NCBI RefSeq assembly: GCF_002904335.1
Contig: NZ_PPHF01000030.1
Location: 310,001-374,000, forward strand
Source of the DNA: Amycolatopsis sp. CA-126428
GTDB taxonomy: Bacteria; Actinomycetota; Actinomycetes; Mycobacteriales; Pseudonocardiaceae
Length of the DNA: 64,000 nt
Reading direction: 5' to 3'
Position 1 is the stretch's first letter; each line of letters opens with the position of its first letter. Shown piece by piece: positions 33,894 to 41,044 of the stretch. The position numbers were made by a program, and so were the translations under genes. The notes below the pieces were generated by a model. It was given only the letters and a program-made list of their open reading frames with translations. It was not told the DNA's origin and did not search any database.

Positions 33894-36065
33894 TCATACG
33901 TCCGTCCTCCGAGCGCCAATCGCTGCCGCCGGTGGCTCACCGCCGTGCCAGCGCGCGAGCAGCGCCGCGTCCAGTTCGGCCGGATCGGTGCCGTAGCGGT
34001 CGGCGCTCGCACGGCGCACCGTGTCCGGATCGTGTAGCACATCCGAGAGCGGCGGGGTCGCCACTTCAAACGGCCGACTCGGCGCACCGTCCACGAGAAC
34101 TCGAGCGACCGCGTGGTAGGCCGGAAGCCGTTCCAAGTCAGTGGGTGTCACGGGCTCGCCCAAGACCCGCGCAAGCGTCCGGCCGTCGCCCTCTGCCGGA
34201 CGAAACACCACCCGTGCCCCGACGTTGGCCAAGACGGCGGCTTGCAGGTCAGAGCCCAACTGCCCCAAATGCTGGTTGGCCAGTGCCCAGGAGGTACCAG
34301 CTCCCCGGCTGCGCGCGAGCGTGTCGGCGAAGTCGAGCCCACCGGTGAAGCCTTGCCACTCGTCCACGAACACGGACACCGGACGTCGTGACTCGGCGGG
34401 TCGCGTCGTCTGTCGCTGGATGGCCTCCCACAGCTGGCTCAAGATCAAACTGCCAAGGAGTTTGGAGGTCCCGGGACCGATGGCTCCGGTATTGAGATTG
34501 ACCAGCAGAATCGTCGGTCGGGTGAACACCGAAGCCAGCTCGAATTTCGGCCGACCTCCGCTCAGCAGGCGCCGCACGGCGGGCCGCGCCGTCCACGGGC
34601 GAACTTTATTGGCGACCGGCTGCACGACCTGCGTGCGTTCCGCCTCCGACAAGCTGTCAAACCAAACCAGCCATGGCGCGGTTATCAGCCGGTCGCCGAC
34701 GCGAGCCGCCACCCGGTGTCGGAACTTGACGTTGCTCAAGATCGGCAGCAGGTCGGTTAAGGTTCCGTCCTCCAGCCGCGCCGCCAGGATCAAGGCATGT
34801 AGGAGCACGTCACTACTGCGCGGACCAATGGCCGGACCGAACTCCGTGCGCAACAGGCCGAGGAGACTGTCGGCGCGGCGCTCTGCATCCTCGCGCGGGC
34901 CGTGCAACGGGTTGAAACCGATGACGGGACCGGGCGCGCCGGGATCGATGACCACCACGTCGCGGAGGCGATTCTCGGGGAGTCGGGCCAGCACGTCGGT
35001 GATCAGGTCGCCTTTGGGCTCGACGACCACCAGGCTGCCGCCGGCCTGCGCTTCAGCCGTGATCCAGCCTGCCAAGAGGGTCGATTTCCCCGCCCCGCTG
35101 GGAGCGATCACGTGACTGTGCGTCCCGTAGCTGGAACGAGGCAACCACACCGCCGCTCCGCGCGCGGCCGGATGCGTACTCCGGCCCAAGGGCCGCGCGG
35201 CTGGACCAGGCGACCCCGTCTTAGCAGGTCGAAGCAGCCGGGGCGGCGGCGCCGCGAAGACGCCCGCGCTTCCGGGGACCTCTAATCCACCGAGGCCCCA
35301 GCCAAGGACGGCGGCCAGTTCACTGGCGTTGAGCATCGCCGACCACGACCGCTTGCGGCCCATCACCGCGTCCATCTGCTCGGCCGTCCGCGTCGATTGG
35401 TGCGCCGCGTACAGACGAGCGTGGGCTGTGCTGGCCAGCCCGAGCGCCGTCGCGGTCGGACGCAGCAGCTCAGCGGCCCGGCGCAAGTTCGGCGCGACAC
35501 TGCCGACCCGGCCGCGTACGCCAAACCGGGGCTCACTCAGGCGGGCTTTCCAACCGTGGTGGTCGTCGCCGTTCGGCTGATGCGGCGTCCCGAAGCCGAG
35601 CAGTTCCAGCGTCGAACGATGGTCAGGCGGGGTCGTCGACGTCTGGCTCGGCCCGACCACCCACTGCACCGCCACGGCTTCGCCACGCCGTAGTTCGTCT
35701 CGGAGCCGCATCAGACCAGCAGCCACCTGACCGGCCGTGTCGAGCCGGATCGGGTGCACCACGCTCGTAATGCGCAACTCCCGCGCGGTCACCATGGCCG
35801 GCCGCTCCGGCGCCGCGGTCGGCGTCAGCACCAAACCCGCCAGGTGACCGCACAGCTCACCGGGCAACGTGCGCGCGATCCGCTCGTCGATCCCGACCAG
35901 CCAGCGCACCCGGTCGGCGTGCAGCCACAACTCGAAAGCCACCATGGGCTGAAGCCCGAGGAAGCCGTAGTGCGGGCGTCCGGCCAGCACGCGCAGCATG
36001 GCCGTGACATCCGCAAGCGACGCGTCACGCGGCGGGAAGGCCTCGAACCAACGAAGGTCGATCAT
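33894..36065 (-). CDS. TraG/VirD4-like conjugative coupling ATPase
   Basis: The 723-residue protein has an N-terminal ~280-residue domain without obvious membrane helices. The HerA/TraD-type motor follows: Walker A IAPSGAGKSTLLAGW, VVVEPKGDLITDVLARL, Walker B PVSVFVDEWQ, and LANQHLGQL with a sensor Gln. Such ATPases pump DNA through the transfer apparatus. Lack of clear N-terminal transmembrane helices suggests the neighbouring small membrane proteins anchor it (inference). It is preceded by a 65-residue gene with a 4-base overlap. Confidence 0.88.
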   Translation of the reverse strand: MIDLRWFEAFPPRDASLADVTAMLRVLAGRPHYGFLGLQPMVAFELWLHADRVRWLVGIDERIARTLPGELCGHLAGLVLTPTAAPERPAMVTARELRITSVVHPIRLDTAGQVAAGLMRLRDELRRGEAVAVQWVVGPSQTSTTPPDHRSTLELLGFGTPHQPNGDDHHGWKARLSEPRFGVRGRVGSVAPNLRRAAELLRPTATALGLASTAHARLYAAHQSTRTAEQMDAVMGRKRSWSAMLNASELAAVLGWGLGGLEVPGSAGVFAAPPPRLLRPAKTGSPGPAARPLGRSTHPAARGAAVWLPRSSYGTHSHVIAPSGAGKSTLLAGWITAEAQAGGSLVVVEPKGDLITDVLARLPENRLRDVVVIDPGAPGPVIGFNPLHGPREDAERRADSLLGLLRTEFGPAIGPRSSDVLLHALILAARLEDGTLTDLLPILSNVKFRHRVAARVGDRLITAPWLVWFDSLSEAERTQVVQPVANKVRPWTARPAVRRLLSGGRPKFELASVFTRPTILLVNLNTGAIGPGTSKLLGSLILSQLWEAIQRQTTRPAESRRPVSVFVDEWQGFTGGLDFADTLARSRGAGTSWALANQHLGQLGSDLQAAVLANVGARVVFRPAEGDGRTLARVLGEPVTPTDLERLPAYHAVARVLVDGAPSRPFEVATPPLSDVLHDPDTVRRASADRYGTDPAELDAALLARWHGGEPPAAAIGARRTDV

Positions 36066-36259
36066 GGCGTCACCTCCGTCTCAGGTGGCGCAGTCGACGG
36101 CGAGACAGCCGCCCCGGCGGCCCCCGACTTCTCACCCGGCGCCGGCTGTCTGCCGAGTTGAAACCGCGCCAGCGCGATGCACGCTCTCGCTAACTTGCGC
36201 ACCGCCGGGTGTACGCGTTCCTCGGCCGTGACCGTTACATGGTGCTCTGACTCAGGCAT
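36062..36259 (-). CDS. 65-residue hypothetical protein before the coupling ATPase
   Basis: ATG 36259 follows AAGGAGGGATTTTT. The protein has a helical middle (HPAVRKLARACIALARFQLG) and a Pro/Ala/Ser tail. It overlaps the ATPase gene by four bases. No family recognised; it probably acts with the ATPase. Confidence 0.75.
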   Translation of the reverse strand: MPESEHHVTVTAEERVHPAVRKLARACIALARFQLGRQPAPGEKSGAAGAAVSPSTAPPETEVTP

Positions 36260-36689
36260 AAAAATCCCTCCTTTCGATCCGTTTCGAAACGAGGGCAAAT
36301 AAGCGTGCACATCTAAGGCTGCCAATACTGCTTGACACTTCAGTACAGCAACTATGAAAATAGAGTGCACACAGCAATCCCGAGTCTCAAAACGAAAGGT
36401 TGTTGTGTGGAAAACAGTTGAACGATGTCGCCAGAACCGGCCAGGCGGAGAGAACTATCCAAGGCAATCTCCGCATGGTGCGCCTGGCGGCGCGTTCAGA
36501 CTTTTTACTATGCGGGAGGCCTTATGAGGCCTGCAAGGTACTTATCCACAAGGTGAAAAGCGAGCGGCTGCAGGAATAAGTAGCGAACTACCAGACGAAA
36601 GTTTACAAAAAATCTGTTAGATAGCACAAATCCGAAAAGTTTGCTTGAACTGATCGTTAAGATTCGAACTTCAGTTCAAACGCGAGCAT
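36260..36689. other. Non-coding, relatively AT-rich region, candidate oriV/oriT
   Basis: There is no convincing gene in these 430 bases, which split two sets of minus-strand genes. Features: palindrome CGTTTCGAAACG (36280-36291), repeated GTGCAC (36305, 36365), inverted GCGGAG/CTCCGC (36445-36450, 36469-36474) nested in CCAGGCG/CGCCTGG, hairpin AGGCCT-TATG-AGGCCT (from 36518), an exact DnaA box (36542-36550), and TTGAACTGA/TCAGTTCAA (36645-36653, 36671-36679). The density of dyads suits a replication or transfer origin. Confidence 0.55.
36542..36550 (+). promoter_or_regulatory. DnaA box
   Basis: TTATCCACA is an exact match to the bacterial DnaA-box consensus. It is a single copy, in the middle of the non-coding dyad-rich region. 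Confidence 0.5.
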
Positions 36690-36827
36690 CTACTCACAAT
36701 GCGACCTACGTCGCCATGCGCGACGCAACTCCCGGCTCAACGCGGCCAGCGATCGCCGGCCTTCTTCAATCGGCTTATCCTCGCGCTTGCCGCCGACCAG
36801 CTGTCGGCGCGTCCTTCGAGACATCAT
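36690..36827 (-). CDS. 45-residue highly basic protein
   Basis: The frame opens with ATGATG at 36827, three bases after GGAAGGAGG. It is Arg-rich throughout (MMSRRTRRQLVGGKRED, later SRELRRAWRRRSHCE). It may bind nucleic acid. It is preceded by a hairpin that also occurs before the methyltransferase pseudogene. Confidence 0.6.
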   Translation of the reverse strand: MMSRRTRRQLVGGKREDKPIEEGRRSLAALSRELRRAWRRRSHCE

Positions 36828-36840
36828 GTGCCTCCTTCCT

Positions 36841-36883
36841 GCCGGGGCGAAGCCTCGTGATGCAGGCAGAGCTTTGCCCCGGC
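36841..36883. repeat. Hairpin leader, copy 1
   Basis: GCCGGGGC (36841-36848) pairs with GCCCCGGC (36876-36883), extended by GAAGC/GCTTT to 13 pairs. On the minus strand it ends directly before a GGAAGGAGG ribosome site. A near-identical unit lies at 37447. Confidence 0.8.
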
Positions 36884-36898
36884 GTGAATGGGGTGGTT

Positions 36899-37423
36899 TT
36901 AGAAACGGGCGCCGGACACCGGCACGTCGCTGTCGACTTCGTTGCCCCACGCGTCCCATCCGGGGACGCGTCTCCGGGCAAACAACTCCAGGTACGGCCC
37001 GGTTGAGCAGCGCTCGATGATGGCGTACTGCTCTTCCGGCTTGTGGCTGTGTTCTTGCTGCGGGGCGTAGAACCAGGAGCCCTGACAACGGAACTGGATC
37101 GGGGCGCGACCCCGCGTTCCCAGCAGGAGGTGTTCCGTCTGGTTGCGCAGGTACTGCCCGAGCCCCAAGCGCGGCTTGACTCAGGTCAGGCAGCTCCGGT
37201 AGGTGAAGCCCCAGGCCGCCATCACCTCTCGGCCGACCGGCAGCGAGCCATTGGTGACCCACAGCCACAAGTGCGCGTCAGGCGCGGCCAGCTGCTCGAC
37301 GCCGAGGGCGCAGATGCGGTCGAGGCTCATCAGGGGGTAGTGACGCTCAGCGCCGAGGTTGCCGCGCTGGTTGATGTCCCACGGGGGATCGGCCAGGATG
37401 GTTCGATACTGAGCTTGGGTCAT
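36899..37423 (-). pseudogene. MT-A70-family adenine methyltransferase broken by one in-frame TGA
   Basis: The reading frame from ATG 37423 to 36899 is continuous except for TGA at 37181-37183. Before it are the catalytic ILADPPWDINQRG and LWLWVTNGSLP; after it VKPRLGLGQYLRNQTEHLLLGTRG continues in the same frame. The family usually has Trp at this point (TWVKP), so TGG changed to TGA. Residues both before and after the stop are well conserved, so the lesion is recent, or it is read through, or it is a sequencing error. MT-A70 enzymes make N6-methyladenine. Confidence 0.85.
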
Positions 37424-37446
37424 TGCGCGGTAAGAGCCTCCTTCCT

Positions 37447-37486
37447 GCCGGGGCGAAGCTGTCAAAAGGCATGGCTCTGCCCCGGC
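37447..37486. repeat. Hairpin leader, copy 2
   Basis: GCCGGGGC (37447-37454) pairs with GCCCCGGC (37479-37486), with a weaker inner GAAGC/GCTCT. It repeats the 36841 unit, including the flanking CCTCCTTCCT on the plus strand, and precedes the MT-A70 gene. Confidence 0.8.
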
Positions 37487-37526
37487 GCGAATTGATTGGA
37501 ATTAAAGAGATGGCGCGATCGCCGGG

Positions 37527-37712
37527 CTAGCGGCGCCTGCGCTCCATGTAGAGGCGGATCAGGAACAACGCCGACAGGATGCCGAGCGCGTAGATCAGCT
37601 GGACGGGCATGGCGTGGGCCACGCCCAGCCCGAAGGTGAGCGCGAAGATTGCCAGCATGACCGAGCGGAACTTGCCGAGCATGGTCGCCAGGGGCGATTT
37701 AGACTTGCTCAT
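37527..37712 (-). CDS. 61-residue membrane protein with two hydrophobic segments
   Basis: The protein starts MSKSKSPLATMLGKFRS, followed by two hydrophobic stretches (MLAIFALTFGLGVAHA and LIYALGILSALFLI) and a basic ERRRR end. It resembles Spd-like small transfer proteins of actinomycete plasmids only in general form. It is one of a run of small membrane genes that may build the transfer pore. Confidence 0.75.
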   Translation of the reverse strand: MSKSKSPLATMLGKFRSVMLAIFALTFGLGVAHAMPVQLIYALGILSALFLIRLYMERRRR

Positions 37713-37724
37713 AGTGCACCTCCT

Positions 37725-37970
37725 CTAGACGCGGTTGCGCTGGCGGGCTCGAATGATTTCCTGATCAACGTCGCCCTGAGCGCGGTTCCACAGGGCGTTC
37801 AGCTGGTGCTCAGTGAATCGCTTCATGAAACGCTGCAGCTCCTGCGATGCGGCTTCCGAATCCTGGATACGTTGATCCAAGCGCCGCAAGTCGTATCGGT
37901 AGGAGCCGAGCATGCAGATGTTGAAGGCGATGAGCAGCACCACCGCTATGACACACGCGACCGTGAGCAT
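37725..37970 (-). CDS. 81-residue protein with N-terminal TM and coiled coil
   Basis: An N-terminal helix (MLTVACVIAVVLLIAFNICM) is followed by a charged region with heptad character (RRLDQRIQDSEAASQELQRF) and a basic tail. A membrane-anchored cytoplasmic coiled coil is likely. It lies 13 bases upstream of the 61-residue gene in the same direction. Confidence 0.75.
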   Translation of the reverse strand: MLTVACVIAVVLLIAFNICMLGSYRYDLRRLDQRIQDSEAASQELQRFMKRFTEHQLNALWNRAQGDVDQEIIRARQRNRV

Positions 37971-37977
37971 GACGGAC

Positions 37978-38355
37978 TCACCACCGCTCGTACGGTCTGC
38001 ACAAATAATCTTCGACGAGGAAGTTCGCGCTGATGCCGTACGTGACGTGCATCCGCTCCATCAGCGACAGCGTCAGCGGCGACACGCCGCGGTCGCGGGC
38101 CTGCTGCATCCGCCGGTCCGACTCCTCGACGCGGTCGAAGGCGGTTGCGACCAGCTCGCCGCCCGTGTAGAGCGACGAGGCTGCACGGTAGTACCGGTCT
38201 CGTTCGGTCACATCACTGGAGTAGCTGACCGGGTCGGGAATCCGCCGGGCCGGAGAGCTCGGGGCTCTGCGGGTGAGACCGTAGTCGGGCTGCAGCCCGA
38301 GGTGGCCGTTGACCACCCGGCCGTAGGCGTCGGTGGTGGCTCGGGGCTTGTCCAT
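37978..38355 (-). CDS. 125-residue hypothetical protein of the element
   Basis: ATG 38355 follows AAGGAG by six bases. The protein is polar, with no membrane segments; it contains YRAASSLYTGGELVATAFDRVEESDRRM and a YGISANFLVEDYLCRPYERW ending. No family recognised. It ends eight bases before the coiled-coil membrane gene and is probably co-transcribed with it. Confidence 0.75.
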   Translation of the reverse strand: MDKPRATTDAYGRVVNGHLGLQPDYGLTRRAPSSPARRIPDPVSYSSDVTERDRYYRAASSLYTGGELVATAFDRVEESDRRMQQARDRGVSPLTLSLMERMHVTYGISANFLVEDYLCRPYERW

Positions 38356-38426
38356 CTTTATCTCCTTCGAGAATAATTGCGCGGTAGGTAAATAGGTGTG
38401 CAGTAGGCGGCGATTTCGACCGAATC

Positions 38427-38467
38427 GGGATGGTGCGTGGCAGTAAACATCTGTCACGCACCATCCC
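38427..38467. terminator. 13-bp hairpin between two small genes
   Basis: GGGATGGTGCGTG (38427-38439) pairs perfectly with CACGCACCATCCC (38455-38467), loop 15 bases. It lies downstream of the minus-strand gene at 38516 and upstream of the gene at 38355, so it may terminate one transcript or regulate the next. Confidence 0.6.
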
Positions 38468-38515
38468 TAAGCGGCGCTAACCCACCTCCTTCGTTAGGGC
38501 TGACACAGCAAGAAA

Positions 38516-38638
38516 TTAGTCTTCCTTACTGCGTCCTCGCTCAAAGCGTCGCGCCACTGACCAGCCGGTCTGAAAACCGAAAGCAAACAGCACGATCAGC
38601 AGTACTGCCAGCAGTGCGAGAACTTCGGGCGCACCCAT
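38516..38638 (-). CDS. 40-residue single-TM peptide
   Basis: ATG 38638, preceded by AAAGGAC, opens MGAPEVLALLAVLLIVLFAF followed by GFQTGWSVARRFERGRSKED. There is one transmembrane helix and a charged cytoplasmic tail. It is the first gene of the small-membrane-protein run and lies downstream of the TGACTAGTCA-type operator. Confidence 0.65.
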   Translation of the reverse strand: MGAPEVLALLAVLLIVLFAFGFQTGWSVARRFERGRSKED

Positions 38639-38803
38639 GTGGGCCGTCCTTTCCTGTTTGTGAGTTGACACACCAGATGCCATCGCCTGAACGGCCATCG
38701 CATCATCTTCTGGGAGTGCCCTAGGCGAAGAAGTCCGAGCTGCCCGGGGCAAGAGCAACGCTACGGCCGGCTGGCTTGCCGTGGTGGAAAAACCTTGGCC
38801 AGC

Positions 38804-38878
38804 ATGACAAGTCAACAACGTCTGCGCAGGTCAGGGGCCTGAACCGGTTGTTGTCATGACTAGTCAACGACTAGTCAT
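38804..38878. promoter_or_regulatory. Repeated ATGACwAGTCAAC operator elements
   Basis: ATGACTAGTC (38856-38865) and GACTAGTCAT (38869-38878) form a perfect 10-bp dyad with a 3-base centre. A related ATGACAAGTCAAC lies at 38804-38816. The region is upstream of the minus-strand small-gene run. GntR-type transfer repressors bind sites of this style, but no such gene is visible nearby. Confidence 0.6.
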
Positions 38879-38899
38879 ACGTCGTCCGCGGGCGAGCGC

Positions 38900-39427
38900 T
38901 CAGCCGCGTGGATCTTCATGTGGTGGTTCATGCTCGTCCGAATCGCTGCTTGCTGGAGGCCCGAGGGGGTGACCTGGCCCCCAGCCGTAGCGTTGACGGG
39001 TTTCCTCGGCGGCCATTTCGTCCACGACTTGCGCGCGAATTGTGGCTTCAAGCTCCTCGCGAGTTATGGCCGAGGGCAACTTAAGATACTCCTGATATTC
39101 AGGCGAGTTCATCCGTTTGGCTACTTCTTCGTCAATTGCCGAGGTATCGCGGCCGGGCTCGAATGGGTATAGCGGATCTGACTCCCATCCATAGCGTCGA
39201 CGAGCCTCTTCGGCGGCCATTTCGTCCACGACTTGCGCGCGGATTGTGGCTTCAAGCTCCTCGCGTGTTATGGCCGAGGGCAACTTAAGATACTCCTGAT
39301 ATTCAGAAGAGCTCATCCGACGAGCTACCTCTTCGTCAATTGCTGCGGCGTCATATTCAAACGTCTCCCCAGATTCGGGAGCGCGTTCTTGCTCAGGATT
39401 GCCGGGACCAGGGAAACCTTCAGGCAT
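38900..39427 (-). CDS. Acidic protein with an internal 68-residue tandem duplication
   Basis: The 175-residue protein contains two nearly identical units offset by 68 residues, each beginning AIDEEVA(R/K)RM and running through EYQEYLKLPSAITREELEAT and VVDEMAAEE to RYGW. At DNA level the copies are 204 bases apart (for example 39008 and 39212) and about 90 percent alike over the conserved ~110 bases, so the duplication is young. The N- and C-termini are Pro/Gly-rich and acidic. No family recognised. Confidence 0.8.
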   Translation of the reverse strand: MPEGFPGPGNPEQERAPESGETFEYDAAAIDEEVARRMSSSEYQEYLKLPSAITREELEATIRAQVVDEMAAEEARRRYGWESDPLYPFEPGRDTSAIDEEVAKRMNSPEYQEYLKLPSAITREELEATIRAQVVDEMAAEETRQRYGWGPGHPLGPPASSDSDEHEPPHEDPRG

Positions 39428-39544
39428 GGATGCAATCTTGTTTAACTGCTCTATTTATAACATCTTGGCAACCGGCAGTCATTGGCCTAGTGCATGTAGT
39501 AGCATCTTCGGCTTCGTGTCAATGGAGCGTCGAAGCGAGGGCAT

Positions 39545-41014
39545 GTGACGACACCTTCTCGCATGAGTCGGGCGGAGCAACTATCGTCGCTGCAACTACA
39601 GTTGCTCATGCTCGCAAATCGCGGCGGAGTGCTTCGAAAAGACTTGCCGAAGTTGCTCACGTGCGAGTTGGATGATCTCCGTAGATCCTGGAAGCTCCAC
39701 GCAAGTGCCGATCTGGATAAAATCCAGAAGACTGATCTTAGCAAGTTGCAGGAAGAAATTCGAAATAAGCTACGTCAACATTTAGAAAAGATGCTTGCGC
39801 AAGGGGTGGCATCTGCGCATAGAGATGCTGACGTGGGAGTATTTAGGCATTCATTCAACTACAGTTTCAACATTGATGTTCCCCCGCCTTATTGGTCGCG
39901 GCCAAAGCTCGAAAGACAGGGGCAGGTCAGGAACGCCGCTAAGGGAGGTCGTGGTAGTAGCCCTCGTGCGGTTCAGCGCAAGCTAGAGCGTGCGTGTGAG
40001 GCAATAGCCGAGCAGATGCTCGCAGCAGATGAATTTACTGCCAATGTGCCAGTCTCGCTGTTGAAGAAGGTCGCCGATCGGGACGAGCGGGCCCCTGTCG
40101 AAGAGGAGTCCTCAAGTGACCCTGATGAACTTGCCGGCGTTCCTGAAGTAAAGCCCTTCTGGCGCCAACGTCGGGTTCTCTTCGGCGCACTGGGGGTAAC
40201 AGTCGCTTTGCTGGTTGCTGCCGGTGCCATGATCGCATCCCGACGTGAAACGCCCCTCGATCCGCAGAGCCTGCTGCGCGCAACCCTCCTAGCCACCGGA
40301 ACAGATTCCGCGTATGGGGGAATCTTCCCGGCACAACTGAGCACCAAAGCTGACAGCTACGTCGACAAACTCAGCAAGGCGCCAAATGATGCCGACTATG
40401 AGCGGATCTTCCAAGACGAACTCAGCGACGGCGCCTATGCTGCTGGAGGCATCAGAGTAAACATCGCCCTGGAAGTCTTAGCCGACGGCGAAATCAGCCT
40501 CTACGACATCAAGCCGGTCAACATTAAGCACGAGGCTGTCCCGCTTGACACCCTCGTGCTCCTATCGCTGGGCCACGGTCCGGCTGCGAAAGTTCAAGTT
40601 TCCCTTGACCAAGCTGTGCCGGTTGCCATGGACGTAGGCTCGGGGCATCCGCAACGCTTCGGCGCCAGCGAGATGATGGGGCTATCGAAAGCAAGTAAGG
40701 GCGTCATCGACGCTGCCTTCAACACTCAAACGGTGGCCGAGACCTTCGACATTGAACTGAGTTATGAATACCAAGGGCAGAAGTACACTCAAGTCCTTCA
40801 CCGCGCCCCTGATGGCAAGCCGTTCCGGGCGGCCGCCTTGCTGTGCAAAGAGCGGCTTCAGACGCCGGCCCCGGAGGTAAGCAGCGCTGAACTTGAACGG
40901 CTGAGAACGCTTCGGTATCGCCGCGTCGTGGGTCTCGACTCGACCGGCAACACGGCTGGTAACTACGCCGTGAAGAACATTGACCCGAATGACTTTGCTG
41001 GTCGATGTTACTGA
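39545..41014 (+). CDS. Single-pass membrane protein of unknown function
   Basis: The 489-residue protein starts at GTG 39545. The cytoplasmic N-terminus (about 210 residues) has a winged-helix-like start (LQLLMLANRGGVLRKDLPKLL) and charged helices (KLQEEIRNKLRQHLEKML). The transmembrane helix is at 211-230. The outer ~255 residues are beta-rich, without recognised motifs. Codon use is less GC-rich than the chromosome. It is followed 31 bases later by a secreted protein, suggesting a cell-surface pair. Confidence 0.8.
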   Translation: MTTPSRMSRAEQLSSLQLQLLMLANRGGVLRKDLPKLLTCELDDLRRSWKLHASADLDKIQKTDLSKLQEEIRNKLRQHLEKMLAQGVASAHRDADVGVFRHSFNYSFNIDVPPPYWSRPKLERQGQVRNAAKGGRGSSPRAVQRKLERACEAIAEQMLAADEFTANVPVSLLKKVADRDERAPVEEESSSDPDELAGVPEVKPFWRQRRVLFGALGVTVALLVAAGAMIASRRETPLDPQSLLRATLLATGTDSAYGGIFPAQLSTKADSYVDKLSKAPNDADYERIFQDELSDGAYAAGGIRVNIALEVLADGEISLYDIKPVNIKHEAVPLDTLVLLSLGHGPAAKVQVSLDQAVPVAMDVGSGHPQRFGASEMMGLSKASKGVIDAAFNTQTVAETFDIELSYEYQGQKYTQVLHRAPDGKPFRAAALLCKERLQTPAPEVSSAELERLRTLRYRRVVGLDSTGNTAGNYAVKNIDPNDFAGRCY

Positions 41015-41044
41015 GCCTGATGCATAGGATGGTGAGCTGAGGCG

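Noticed and set aside
36354-36527. 57-codon ORF in the origin-like region
   Set aside because: No ribosome site, composition unlike neighbouring genes, and it spans the dyads.
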